Source: Pseudomonas sp. SCA2728.1_7
GTDB taxonomy: Bacteria; Pseudomonadota; Gammaproteobacteria; Pseudomonadales; Pseudomonadaceae
Direction of reading: 5' to 3'
DNA length: 64,000 nucleotides
NCBI RefSeq assembly: GCF_018138145.1
Contig: NZ_CP073104.1
Span: 5,027,001 to 5,091,000, forward strand
A program made the translations under genes and the position numbers. Under the pieces are notes generated by a model. The model made no database searches, was not told the DNA's origin, and worked only from the letters and a program-made list of their open reading frames with translations. Shown in pieces: positions 55,464-64,000 of the stretch. The stretch's first letter is position 1. The number at the start of each line of letters is the position of its first letter.

Positions 55464-56432
55464 TCAGTGCGTACGGGCGACCGCAAACTCACTCAGTTCA
55501 ACCAGCGCATCCCGATATTCACTGGCCGGCAGCGCCTCAAGGCACTTGATCGCACGGGCCACGTAATCACGGGCCAGTTGCGCGGTGTACTCCAGCGAGC
55601 CGGACGCTTCCACGGCGATGCGGATGCTTTCCAGATCTTCGATCCCGCCTTTCTGGATCGCCTGACGCACCAGGGCAGCCTGTTCCGGCGTGCCCTCGCG
55701 CATGGTGTAGATCAGCGGCAGGGTCGGCTTGCCTTCAGCCAGATCGTCACCGACGTTCTTGCCCAGGGTCTCGGCGTCGCCCTTGTAGTCGAGCAGGTCG
55801 TCGACCAACTGGAACGCCACACCGAGGTGATCACCAAAAGTACGCAGCGCTTCGCTCTGTTCGGCGGTAGCGCCAGCCAGTGCGGCGGCACTGTGGGTCG
55901 AGGCTTCGAAGAGCATCGCGGTTTTGCCGCGGATGACTTCCATGTAGGTTTCTTCGGTGGTGCTGGCGTCGCGCACCTTGGACAACTGCAACACTTCGCC
56001 TTCGGCGATGATGCGCGTGGCCTGGGAGAGGATCTTCATCACCGGCATCGAGCCCAGTTCGACCATCATTTCGAACGAGCGCGAATACAGGAAGTCGCCG
56101 ACCAGCACGCTCGGAGCGTTGCCCCACATGGCGTTGGCGGTCGAGCGGCCACGGCGCATGCCGGACATGTCGACCACGTCGTCATGCAGCAGAGTGGCGG
56201 TGTGCAGGAATTCGATGGTGGCGGCCAGCAGACGCATGTCGTCGCCTTCGCGACCCAGGGCCTTGCCACACAGCAACACTAATAAAGGACGCAGACGTTT
56301 GCCGCCGGCCGAGGTAATGTAATCGCCGATTTTCGATACCAGCGGTACTCGGGAAGTCAGCTGCTTCTTGATGATGCCGTCGACGGCGCTAAAATCGTCC
56401 GCCACCGCGCGGTAGAAAGCTTGGGGTTGCAT
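55464..56432 (-). CDS. ispB: Polyprenyl (octa/nonaprenyl) diphosphate synthase
   Basis: The 322-aa trans-prenyltransferase makes the ubiquinone side chain. The first Asp-rich motif DDVVD (84-88, in LLHDDVVD) and the second DDLLD (211-215) bind Mg-diphosphate. GGKRLRP near residue 43 binds the allylic substrate. The chain length, probably C45 in Pseudomonas, cannot be read directly. It is divergent from rplU, as is usual in gamma-proteobacteria. Confidence 0.95.
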   Translation of the reverse strand: MQPQAFYRAVADDFSAVDGIIKKQLTSRVPLVSKIGDYITSAGGKRLRPLLVLLCGKALGREGDDMRLLAATIEFLHTATLLHDDVVDMSGMRRGRSTANAMWGNAPSVLVGDFLYSRSFEMMVELGSMPVMKILSQATRIIAEGEVLQLSKVRDASTTEETYMEVIRGKTAMLFEASTHSAAALAGATAEQSEALRTFGDHLGVAFQLVDDLLDYKGDAETLGKNVGDDLAEGKPTLPLIYTMREGTPEQAALVRQAIQKGGIEDLESIRIAVEASGSLEYTAQLARDYVARAIKCLEALPASEYRDALVELSEFAVARTH

Positions 56433-56511
56433 CAGCGAGAGTCGCTCCAGAAGGGTTGCGCGGCATGCTAGGACCCCCGTCCAGACCTGTCAAGGCGCGA
56501 TAGACGGCTAC

Positions 56512-56540
56512 TTGCAAGCCTGCCGCGCCTTGCGTACAAT
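56512..56540 (+). promoter_or_regulatory. Sigma-70 promoter of rplU-rpmA
   Basis: TTGCAA (56512-56517) and TACAAT (56535-56540) are separated by 17 bp, a near-consensus sigma-70 promoter. It is ~130 bp upstream of rplU, giving a ~125-base leader. Confidence 0.75.
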
Positions 56541-56671
56541 CGCGCACCCTGAACTTCCTGGGCAGCACCTGCCTTACGCAATTGCAACGGGCCTTCCAGC
56601 CTTATGCAGCCATGCCAGCCAATACCTCTTCCTATAAAGAGCTGGGTGAGCAGGATTATCGGAGAAATACC

Positions 56672-56986
56672 ATGTCTTATGCAGTAATCGTTACTGGCGG
56701 CAAGCAGTACAAAGTCGCCCCAGGTGAATACCTGAAGATCGAAAAACTGGAAATCGCTACCGGCGAATCCGTTACCTTTGATCGCGTTCTGTTGGTTGCC
56801 AATGGCGACGACGTGAATATCGGCGCTCCAGTTGTTGCTGGCGCTACCGTTGTGGCTGAAGTGATCTCCCAAGGTCGTCACGATAAAGTCCGCATCATCA
56901 AGTTCCGTCGCCGTAAGCACCACATGAAGCGTATGGGCCACCGCCAGTGGTACACCGAGATCAAAATCACCGGTATTCAGGCTTAA
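56672..56986 (+). CDS. rplU: 50S ribosomal protein L21
   Basis: The 104-aa ribosomal protein begins [26 protein letters not shown] and has the [23 protein letters not shown] end of L21. GGAG lies upstream of the ATG at 56672. It is cotranscribed with rpmA 34 bp downstream. Confidence 0.98.
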   Translation: MSYAVIVTGGKQYKVAPGEYLKIEKLEIATGESVTFDRVLLVANGDDVNIGAPVVAGATVVAEVISQGRHDKVRIIKFRRRKHHMKRMGHRQWYTEIKITGIQA

Positions 56987-57020
56987 TTTCAGCCTAATTC
57001 CTCACTAGGAGAATTGACTC

Positions 57021-57278
57021 ATGGCACACAAAAAAGCTGGTGGTAGTACCCGTAACGGTCGCGACTCAGAAGCCAAACGCCTTGGCGTTAAGATGTATGG
57101 CGGCCAGAAAATCATTCCGGGCAACATCATCGTGCGTCAGCGCGGCACCCAATTCCACGCTGGCTACGGCGTTGGCATGGGTAAGGATCACACCCTCTTC
57201 GCGAAAATCGAAGGCGTGATCAAGTTTGAAGTAAAAGGCGCGTTCAACCGCCGTTACGTGAGCGTTGTCGCAGCTTAA
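57021..57278 (+). CDS. rpmA: 50S ribosomal protein L27
   Basis: The 85-aa protein has [24 protein letters not shown] and [12 protein letters not shown], diagnostic of L27. Its N-terminal tail reaches the peptidyl-transferase centre. AGGAG lies 9 bases before the ATG. A terminator follows, separating it from obgE. Confidence 0.98.
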   Translation: MAHKKAGGSTRNGRDSEAKRLGVKMYGGQKIIPGNIIVRQRGTQFHAGYGVGMGKDHTLFAKIEGVIKFEVKGAFNRRYVSVVAA

Positions 57279-57293
57279 TTGCGCGATCGCTGG

Positions 57294-57322
57294 AAAAGCC
57301 CTGTCTCGCGACGGGGCTTTTT
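57294..57322 (+). terminator. Terminator after rpmA
   Basis: AAAAGCCCTGTC-TCGC-GACGGGGCTTTTT forms a stem with one mismatch/G-U pair and a T-run, 15 bp after the rpmA stop. Confidence 0.88.
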
Positions 57323-57338
57323 CGTTTGTGGGGTGAGT

Positions 57339-57419
57339 CTCTTGCAAAACTGTTTGTATGGGCTGTCGGCGTGCGATGCAGGTCGTGTTTTGGGGTCGCT
57401 GCGCTCATTTTTGCAAGAG
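57339..57419 (+). other. Long-range inverted repeat upstream of obgE
   Basis: CTCTTGCAAAA (57339-57349) and TTTTGCAAGAG (57409-57419) are perfect 11-bp inverted copies around 59 bp, ending 53 bp before the obgE start. In RNA this would make a closed leader structure. It could be a regulatory leader or an unannotated small RNA; no evidence beyond the repeat. Confidence 0.45.
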
Positions 57420-57432
57420 TCTTATGTCTTGA

Positions 57433-58695
<1,263 letters not shown>

Positions 58696-58713
58696 TTCGT
58701 TGCAGTAAACTTA

Positions 58714-58740
58714 AGCGCCGCTCAATCGAGCGGCGTTTTA
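58714..58740 (+). terminator. Terminator between obgE and proB
   Basis: GCGCCGCTC-AAT-CGAGCGGCGTTTTA forms an 8-9-bp GC stem with a short T-tract, 19 bp after the obgE stop. Confidence 0.8.
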
Positions 58741-58818
58741 GTATCTGGAAATCGCAAGTCACAAATAACGTCATGGGCGGCGCTGGGTCGCGTTGCCCTC
58801 AAGCTAAGGTTGAAGATG

Positions 58819-59937
58819 ATGCGGAGCAAGGTGACAGGTGCGCAGCGTTGGGTCGTGAAGATCGGCAGCGCTTTGCTGACAGCTGATGGCAAAGGGCTGG
58901 ATCGCGCGGCAATGGGTGTCTGGGTCGAGCAGATGGTGGCCTTGCATGAGGCTGGCGTCGAATTGGTGCTGGTGTCCTCCGGGGCGGTGGCGGCCGGCAT
59001 GAGTCGTTTGGGCTGGACCGCACGACCCAGTGCGATGCACGAGCTCCAGGCGGCTGCGGCAATTGGTCAGATGGGTCTGGTGCAGGCGTGGGAGTCGAGC
59101 TTCGCTGAGCATGGCCGGCACACTGCACAGATTCTCCTGACGCACGACGACCTGTCCGACCGCAAGCGTTACCTGAACGCCCGTAGCACCCTGCGCGCAT
59201 TGGTCGAGCTGAAAGTCATCCCGGTGATCAACGAAAATGACACCGTGGTCACTGACGAAATCCGTTTCGGTGACAACGACACGCTGGCGGCGCTGGTGGC
59301 GAATCTGGTCGAGGCGGATCTGCTGGTGATCCTTACCGATCGCGACGGCATGTTCGACGCCGATCCGCGCAACAACCCTGACGCGCAGCTGATTTACGAG
59401 GCGCGCGCTGATGATCCGAGTCTCGATGCGGTGGCGGGCGGCACGGGTGGTGCGCTGGGTCGTGGCGGCATGCAGACCAAGTTGCGTGCGGCTCGATTGG
59501 CTGCGCGTTCCGGTGCGCACACCATTATCGTCGGTGGGCGTCTTGAGCGCGTGCTCGATCGCCTGAGGGCGGGTGAGCGCATCGGCACTTTGCTGTCGCC
59601 TGAGCGCGGCATGCTCGCGGCACGCAAGCAGTGGCTGGCCGGGCATCTGCAAACTCGCGGCACCCTGGTGCTGGATGATGGTGCGGTGTCGGCGTTGTCG
59701 AAGGGCAACAAAAGCCTGCTGCCCGTCGGTGTGAAGCTGGTGCAGGGCAGTTTCCGTCGCGGCGAGATGGTGGTCTGTGTGGCGCCGGATGGTCGTGAGA
59801 TTGCCCGGGGCCTGGCCAACTACAGTGCGCTGGAAGCACAAAAAATCATCGGTCAGTCGTCGGATGCGATTGTCGGTTTGCTCGGTTACATGGCGGAGCC
59901 GGAACTGGTTCACCGTGACAACCTGATTCTGGTTTAA
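58819..59937 (+). CDS. proB: Glutamate 5-kinase
   Basis: The 372-aa enzyme phosphorylates glutamate, the first step of proline synthesis. The kinase domain ([43 protein letters not shown]-like [10 protein letters not shown]) is followed by a C-terminal PUA domain (about 280-365). Two ATGs in tandem (58816, 58819) follow [15 protein letters not shown] is the usual Pseudomonas start, so the second was taken. Confidence 0.96.
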   Translation: MRSKVTGAQRWVVKIGSALLTADGKGLDRAAMGVWVEQMVALHEAGVELVLVSSGAVAAGMSRLGWTARPSAMHELQAAAAIGQMGLVQAWESSFAEHGRHTAQILLTHDDLSDRKRYLNARSTLRALVELKVIPVINENDTVVTDEIRFGDNDTLAALVANLVEADLLVILTDRDGMFDADPRNNPDAQLIYEARADDPSLDAVAGGTGGALGRGGMQTKLRAARLAARSGAHTIIVGGRLERVLDRLRAGERIGTLLSPERGMLAARKQWLAGHLQTRGTLVLDDGAVSALSKGNKSLLPVGVKLVQGSFRRGEMVVCVAPDGREIARGLANYSALEAQKIIGQSSDAIVGLLGYMAEPELVHRDNLILV

Positions 59938-59947
59938 GGAAAACTCG

Positions 59948-60415
59948 ATGCGTTTAGCGAAAGGATTGTTGGGCTTGCTGATGGCGATGCCATTGCTGGC
60001 CTCGGCCGAGGAAATCGGTCAAGTGTCGACGGTGTTCAAGTTTGTCGGCCCTAACGACCGCATTGTGGTCGAGGCTTTCGATGATCCGAAAGTTGAGGGG
60101 GTTACCTGCTACCTGTCGCGCGCCAAGACTGGCGGTGTGAAGGGTGGTCTGGGTCTGGCTGAAGATCGCGCCGAAGCTTCGATCGCCTGCCGCCAGGTAG
60201 GGCCGATCAAGTTCAAGGGTGATCTGAAGGATGGTGATGAGGTGTTCAAGGAGCGCACTTCGCTGGTGTTCAAGACCATGCAGGTGGTGCGTTTCCTCGA
60301 CAAGAAGCGCAATACGCTGGTGTACCTGGTCTACAGCGACCGCTTGATCGAAGGCAGTCCGCAGAATGCCGTGACCGCCATCCCGATCCTGCCGTGGGTG
60401 CCGGTCCAGCAATAA
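59948..60415 (+). CDS. creA: CreA-family periplasmic protein
   Basis: The 155-aa protein has a signal peptide ([13 protein letters not shown], cleaved before EE) and the CreA domain ([46 protein letters not shown]). The function is unknown despite the name from the E. coli cre locus; no creBCD neighbours are present. AAGGA lies 8 bases before the ATG, and it follows proB by 10 bp, so cotranscription is likely. Confidence 0.94.
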   Translation: MRLAKGLLGLLMAMPLLASAEEIGQVSTVFKFVGPNDRIVVEAFDDPKVEGVTCYLSRAKTGGVKGGLGLAEDRAEASIACRQVGPIKFKGDLKDGDEVFKERTSLVFKTMQVVRFLDKKRNTLVYLVYSDRLIEGSPQNAVTAIPILPWVPVQQ

Positions 60416-60430
60416 CACCGCAAATCGAAA

Positions 60431-60533
60431 TGTGGGAGCGAGCCTGCTCCGGGCGGCGTTCCGACGATAGCGGTTAGTCAGATATGCATTTGCTGACTGA
60501 CACACCGCTATCGCGAGCAGGCTCACTCCTACA
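60431..60533. repeat. REPIN with an expanded left arm
   Basis: The left arm reads GAGCCTGCTCCGGGCGGCGT followed by TCCGACGATAGCGG, containing ~13 bases more than the normal GAGCCTGCTCGCGATAGCGG. The right arm is normal. The expanded sequence matches that in the REPIN at 54359-54462 except for one base. Confidence 0.88.
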
Positions 60534-60568
60534 TTTTTTTTGCGCTGGATTCAGTAAATCACAGGCAT

Positions 60569-60598
60569 AAAAAAACCGACCCTAAGGTCGGTTTTTTT
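60569..60598. terminator. Terminator of rpsT
   Basis: AAAAACCGACC-CTAA-GGTCGGTTTTTTT, working on the minus strand after rpsT (stop at 60613) and potentially on the plus strand after creA. Confidence 0.9.
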
Positions 60599-60612
60599 AA
60601 TGACTACGTCGA

Positions 60613-60885
60613 TTAAGCAGCTTCTTTCAGCGCTTTGACGTGGCCATTCAGACGGCTCTTATGACGAGCAGCCTTGTTCTTGTGGATGATGCCTTTATCG
60701 GCCATACGGTCGATAACTGGCACAGCCAGAACGTATGCAGCTTGAGCTTTTTCAGCGTCTTTTGCGTCAATGGCTTTAACTACATTCTTGATGTAGGTGC
60801 GAACCATGGAACGCAGGCTGGCGTTGTGGCTGCGACGCTTCTCAGCCTGTTTTGCACGTTTTTTGGCGGAAGGTGAGTTGGCCAC
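60613..60885 (-). CDS. rpsT: 30S ribosomal protein S20 (GTG start)
   Basis: The 90-aa protein reads [27 protein letters not shown] and ends [13 protein letters not shown], diagnostic of S20. The start codon is GTG at 60885 with GAGGAG ~9 bases upstream; no ATG fits. E. coli rpsT also uses a non-ATG start, which supports translational autoregulation. It is divergent from murJ. Confidence 0.98.
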   Translation of the reverse strand: MANSPSAKKRAKQAEKRRSHNASLRSMVRTYIKNVVKAIDAKDAEKAQAAYVLAVPVIDRMADKGIIHKNKAARHKSRLNGHVKALKEAA

Positions 60886-61137
60886 CGTCGAGCTCCTCGA
60901 AAGACTTTTTAGGAAATAGCAAACAAAATAGGCCGCGAATCATGCCGATGAAGAGAAGTCTTGTCAAGGGCACTTGAAACGTTCCGCTAAGTGGTAGGTA
61001 TAAAGAGGCGGGATATTTATTTCCGGCGCTTGACCTGTAAACTCGCGAGCTTTGGCTCTGTGCTGCTGCGGCGCGGAGTATCGCACAAGTAGGCGCTTTG
61101 TTCGCCTGCTGTTTATCGACAGGCACAAATTCCCTCA

Positions 61138-62676
61138 ATGAATCTGCTCAAATCGTTGGCCGCCGTCAGCTCTATCACGATGCTTTCCCGGATTCTGGGC
61201 TTTGTTCGTGACACGCTGATTGCTCGTACTTTCGGCGCCGGGATGGCGACGGATGCCTTCTTTATTGCCTTTAAATTGCCCAATCTGTTGCGGCGGATCT
61301 TTGCTGAGGGCGCTTTCTCGCAGGCATTCGTGCCGATTCTGGCTGAATACAAAAGCCAGCAGGGCGAAGAGGCGACGCGTACGTTCATTGCTTACGTTTC
61401 GGGTTTGCTGACGCTGGTGTTGGCGGTCGTCACTGCGCTGGGCATGATCGCCGCGCCCTGGGTGATCTGGGCCACGGCCCCGGGTTTTACCGACACGCCG
61501 GAAAAATTCCAGCTCACCTCCGATCTGTTGCGGGTGACGTTCCCCTATATATTGCTGATCTCCCTGTCCTCACTGGCGGGCGCGATTCTCAATACCTGGA
61601 ACCGTTTCTCGGTGCCGGCCTTCGTGCCGACCTTGCTCAACGTCAGCATGATTGTGTTCTCTCTGTTCCTCACGCCGTATTTCGATCCGCCGGTGATGGC
61701 GCTGGGCTGGGCGGTACTGGTCGGTGGTCTGGCGCAGTTGCTCTATCAACTGCCGCACCTGAAAAAGATCGGCATGCTGGTGCTGCCGCGTCTGAATCTG
61801 CGTGATACCGGCGTCTGGCGCGTGATGAAACAGATGCTGCCGGCGATTCTTGGCGTTTCGGTCAGCCAGATTTCGCTGATCATCAACACCATCTTCGCCT
61901 CGTTTCTGGTCGCGGGCTCGGTGTCGTGGATGTATTACGCCGATCGCCTGATGGAATTGCCATCCGGTGTACTGGGTGTGGCGTTGGGTACGATTCTGCT
62001 GCCGACGCTGGCCAAAACCTACGCCAGCAAGGATCGCCACGAATACTCGCGGATTCTCGATTGGGGTCTGCGTCTGTGCTTTGTGCTGGTGCTGCCGTGT
62101 TCGCTGGCGCTGGGAATTCTCGCTGAGCCACTGACCGTTTCGTTGTTCCAGTACGGTCAATTCAGTGGCTTCGACGCCGAAATGACCCAGCGCGCACTGA
62201 TTGCTTATTCTGTCGGTCTGCTCGGGATAATCGTGATCAAAGTGCTCGCTCCGGGCTTTTATGCGCAACAGAACATCCGTACCCCGGTAAAAATCGCAAT
62301 CTTCACCCTTGTGGTCACTCAGTTGTTCAACCTGGTGCTGATTGGCCCTCTGGCTCACGCCGGTCTAGCCCTGGCGATCAGTGCCGGTGCCTGTCTCAAC
62401 GCTGGGTTGCTGTTCTATCAACTGCGCAAACAACAGATGTATCAGCCGCAGCCGGGCTGGGCCAGGTTCGGTTTCAAACTGGTTGTCGCCGTGGCCGTGA
62501 TGTCGGCAGTGTTGTTGCTGGGCATGCACTTCATGCCAGCGTGGGATCAAGGGCACATGCTTGAACGCTTCCTGCGTCTGGGCGCATTGGTCGCGGCGGG
62601 TGTGGTGTCCTATTTCGGTATGTTGCTGCTGCTCGGTTTCCGCTTGCGTGACTTCAATCGCAAGGCCTTGAGTTAA
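61138..62676 (+). CDS. murJ: Lipid II flippase MurJ (MviN)
   Basis: The 512-aa membrane protein has about 14 helices. The start [35 protein letters not shown] and the [28 protein letters not shown] motif are diagnostic of MurJ. It flips the peptidoglycan precursor lipid II across the inner membrane. The ribosome site of the ATG at 61138 is weak. It is followed by ribF and ileS on the same strand, the conserved order. Confidence 0.97.
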   Translation: MNLLKSLAAVSSITMLSRILGFVRDTLIARTFGAGMATDAFFIAFKLPNLLRRIFAEGAFSQAFVPILAEYKSQQGEEATRTFIAYVSGLLTLVLAVVTALGMIAAPWVIWATAPGFTDTPEKFQLTSDLLRVTFPYILLISLSSLAGAILNTWNRFSVPAFVPTLLNVSMIVFSLFLTPYFDPPVMALGWAVLVGGLAQLLYQLPHLKKIGMLVLPRLNLRDTGVWRVMKQMLPAILGVSVSQISLIINTIFASFLVAGSVSWMYYADRLMELPSGVLGVALGTILLPTLAKTYASKDRHEYSRILDWGLRLCFVLVLPCSLALGILAEPLTVSLFQYGQFSGFDAEMTQRALIAYSVGLLGIIVIKVLAPGFYAQQNIRTPVKIAIFTLVVTQLFNLVLIGPLAHAGLALAISAGACLNAGLLFYQLRKQQMYQPQPGWARFGFKLVVAVAVMSAVLLLGMHFMPAWDQGHMLERFLRLGALVAAGVVSYFGMLLLLGFRLRDFNRKALS

Positions 62677-62771
62677 GGTTTTACCCTTTATAAACAGGCG
62701 CGGGCCGGCAGTTTTGTCGGCTCGTTCACTTTGCGTTACGGTGTTGCCTGTCGTCGGCCGTCGGGTGTGGT

Positions 62772-62777
62772 TATAAT
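62772..62777 (+). promoter_or_regulatory. -10 box (TATAAT) upstream of ribF
   Basis: A consensus TATAAT preceded by TGGT lies 29 bp before the chosen ribF start. Transcription would begin near 62784. No good -35 at standard spacing was seen. This position favours the ATG at 62806 over one at 62788. Confidence 0.5.
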
Positions 62778-62805
62778 CGACCACTTTATGAGCAAGAAGC
62801 GCGTT

Positions 62806-63744
62806 ATGCAGCTGGTTCGAGGCCTCCACAACTTGCGCCCCCAGCATCGGGGCTGCGTCGCCACTATTGGCAACTTTGACGGTGTTCACCGTGGTCACCA
62901 GGCTATCCTGGCCCGACTGCGTGAGCGTGCGCTCGAGTTGGGCGTACCCAGCTGCGTGGTGATTTTCGAACCGCAGCCACGGGAATTCTTTGCCCCCGAG
63001 ACTGCGCCGGCGCGTCTGGCACGGTTGCGCGACAAGCTGCAATTGCTGGCCGCCGAAGGCGTTGACCGGGTGTTGTGCCTGGCCTTCAACCAGCGTCTGA
63101 GCAAACTCAGCGCCAGTGAGTTCGTCGACACCATCCTCGTTGATGGCCTCGGCGTGCAGCATCTGGAGGTCGGTGACGATTTCCGCTTCGGTTGCGACCG
63201 CCTCGGCGATTTCGACTTCCTGCTGCAGGCCGGGCAGATGCACGGTTTCACTGTTGAAGCTGCACAAACCGTCGAGCTGGACGGGATTCGCGTCAGCAGC
63301 ACGCAAGTGCGCAACGCGTTGGCCGCCGCCGATTTTGCTCTGGCCGAACGTTTGCTCGGTCGCCCGTACCGGATTGCCGGTCGCGTGCTGCATGGCCAGA
63401 AACTGGCCCGGCAACTGGGTACGCCCACTGCCAACATTCAACTCAAGCGTCGTCGCGTGCCGTTCACCGGGGTGTATCTGGTGGATGTCGATATCGACGG
63501 CAAAACCTGGCCCGGCGTCGCCAATATCGGCGTGCGGCCCACGGTACAAGGTGATGGCAAAGCCCACCTTGAAGTCCATCTTCTAGATTTTGCCGGGGAT
63601 CTGTATGACCGGCGTTTGACGGTGGTTTTCCACCAAAAGCTGCGTGAAGAGCAGCGCTTCGCCTCCCTGGAGGCATTGAAAACGGCGATCAATGCGGATG
63701 TCGCCACCGCCCGTGCACTAGCCGCACCTAGCGCCCATCGCTAA
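62806..63744 (+). CDS. ribF: Bifunctional riboflavin kinase/FMN adenylyltransferase
   Basis: The 312-aa enzyme makes FMN and then FAD. The N-terminal nucleotidyltransferase domain has GNFDGVHRGHQAIL and VGDDFRFGCDRLGD. The segment RVSSTQVRNAL precedes the C-terminal riboflavin kinase domain with GRPYRIAGRVLHGQKLARQLGTPTANI and PFTGVYLVDV. The start MQLVRGLHNLRP at 62806 matches the family; an ATG six codons upstream is close to the predicted transcription start. ileS follows by 13 bp. Confidence 0.97.
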   Translation: MQLVRGLHNLRPQHRGCVATIGNFDGVHRGHQAILARLRERALELGVPSCVVIFEPQPREFFAPETAPARLARLRDKLQLLAAEGVDRVLCLAFNQRLSKLSASEFVDTILVDGLGVQHLEVGDDFRFGCDRLGDFDFLLQAGQMHGFTVEAAQTVELDGIRVSSTQVRNALAAADFALAERLLGRPYRIAGRVLHGQKLARQLGTPTANIQLKRRRVPFTGVYLVDVDIDGKTWPGVANIGVRPTVQGDGKAHLEVHLLDFAGDLYDRRLTVVFHQKLREEQRFASLEALKTAINADVATARALAAPSAHR

Positions 63745-63757
63745 TGAAGAGCCTTAA

Positions 63758-64000
63758 ATGACCGACTATAAAGCCACGCTTAACCTTCCGGACACCGCCT
63801 TCCCAATGAAGGCCGGCCTGCCACAGCGCGAACCGCAGATCCTGCAGCGCTGGGACAGTATTGGCCTGTACGGAAAGTTGCGCGAGATTGGCAAGGATCG
63901 TCCGAAGTTCGTTCTGCATGACGGCCCTCCGTATGCCAACGGCACGATCCACATCGGTCACGCACTGAACAAGATTCTCAAGGACATGATCATCCGCTCG
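63758..64000 (+). CDS. ileS: Isoleucyl-tRNA synthetase, partial (C-terminus beyond right edge)
   Basis: The first 81 codons are present: [26 protein letters not shown] and the class I signature [16 protein letters not shown] with the HIGH motif. The product charges tRNA-Ile with isoleucine. It follows ribF by 13 bp, as in other gamma-proteobacteria, where lspA usually comes next. The remaining ~860 codons lie outside the window. Confidence 0.97.
   Translation, partial: MTDYKATLNLPDTAFPMKAGLPQREPQILQRWDSIGLYGKLREIGKDRPKFVLHDGPPYANGTIHIGHALNKILKDMIIRS

Noticed and set aside
62788..62805. Upstream ATG as the ribF start
   Set aside because: It lies about five bases from the predicted transcription start after TATAAT and lacks a ribosome site; MQLVRGLHNLRP at 62806 fits the family.

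Overview
The window looks like the chromosome of a fluorescent Pseudomonas (P. fluorescens group). Three things point there: GC-rich codon use, dozens of REP/REPIN palindromes between genes, and gene order. From about 21.4 kb to the right edge the order (ppoR-fpr-mscL-katB-ankB-radA-mapZ-cstA-yjiA-glyA-morA-ettA-gdhA-lon-like-yqhA-fklB-ispB-rplU-rpmA-obgE-proB-creA-rpsT-murJ-ribF-ileS) is, from memory, that of the P. aeruginosa PA4560-PA4615 core region and of P. putida. No phage, insertion sequence, CRISPR array, rRNA or tRNA was seen.

Region 1 (1-10.8 kb) is an accessory catabolic island. Its left half has a FAD-dependent dehydrogenase cut by the window edge, an IclR regulator, a Gfo/Idh/MocA oxidoreductase, a TIM-barrel isomerase-like protein and an EamA permease. 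Its substrate is unknown, and it carries matching GGAAY-N3-RTTCY palindromes. The right half is a quinate/shikimate catabolic set: an MFS importer, the fused 3-dehydroshikimate dehydratase QuiC1, a TetR regulator, a catabolic AroE-type quinate/shikimate dehydrogenase and a type II dehydroquinase. Together these should convert quinate and shikimate to protocatechuate. A shared 20-bp motif lies in both control regions and is probably the TetR operator.

Region 2 (11-21.3 kb) holds a DUF4160/DUF2442 pair, trmA overlapping a purine permease, a small secreted protein, a DJ-1-like protein lacking the catalytic Cys, an MFS exporter, the cyanide-insensitive oxidase operon cioAB plus a 55-aa DUF2474 protein behind a perfect ANR box, and rlmG.

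Region 3 (21.4-36 kb) has the LuxR solo PpoR beside fpr, then mscL, katB-ankB, radA, mapZ, cstA with its small partner, and a CobW-type GTPase. It ends with dctA, which is followed by two GntR regulators on the same strand and has two matching operator-like sites upstream, and glyA.

Region 4 (36-52.5 kb) holds morA (dual GGDEF-EAL), ettA, a frameshifted gdhA, a GreB-like factor, several uncharacterised envelope proteins and a Lon-like protease. Region 5 (52.6-64 kb) is conserved housekeeping: yqhA, fklB, a Fur-box small gene, phnA, ispB, the L21/L27 ribosomal genes, obgE, proB, creA, rpsT, murJ, ribF and the start of ileS.

Gene starts were chosen from Shine-Dalgarno placement and family length. 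All family assignments come from reading the translations; no database search was run.
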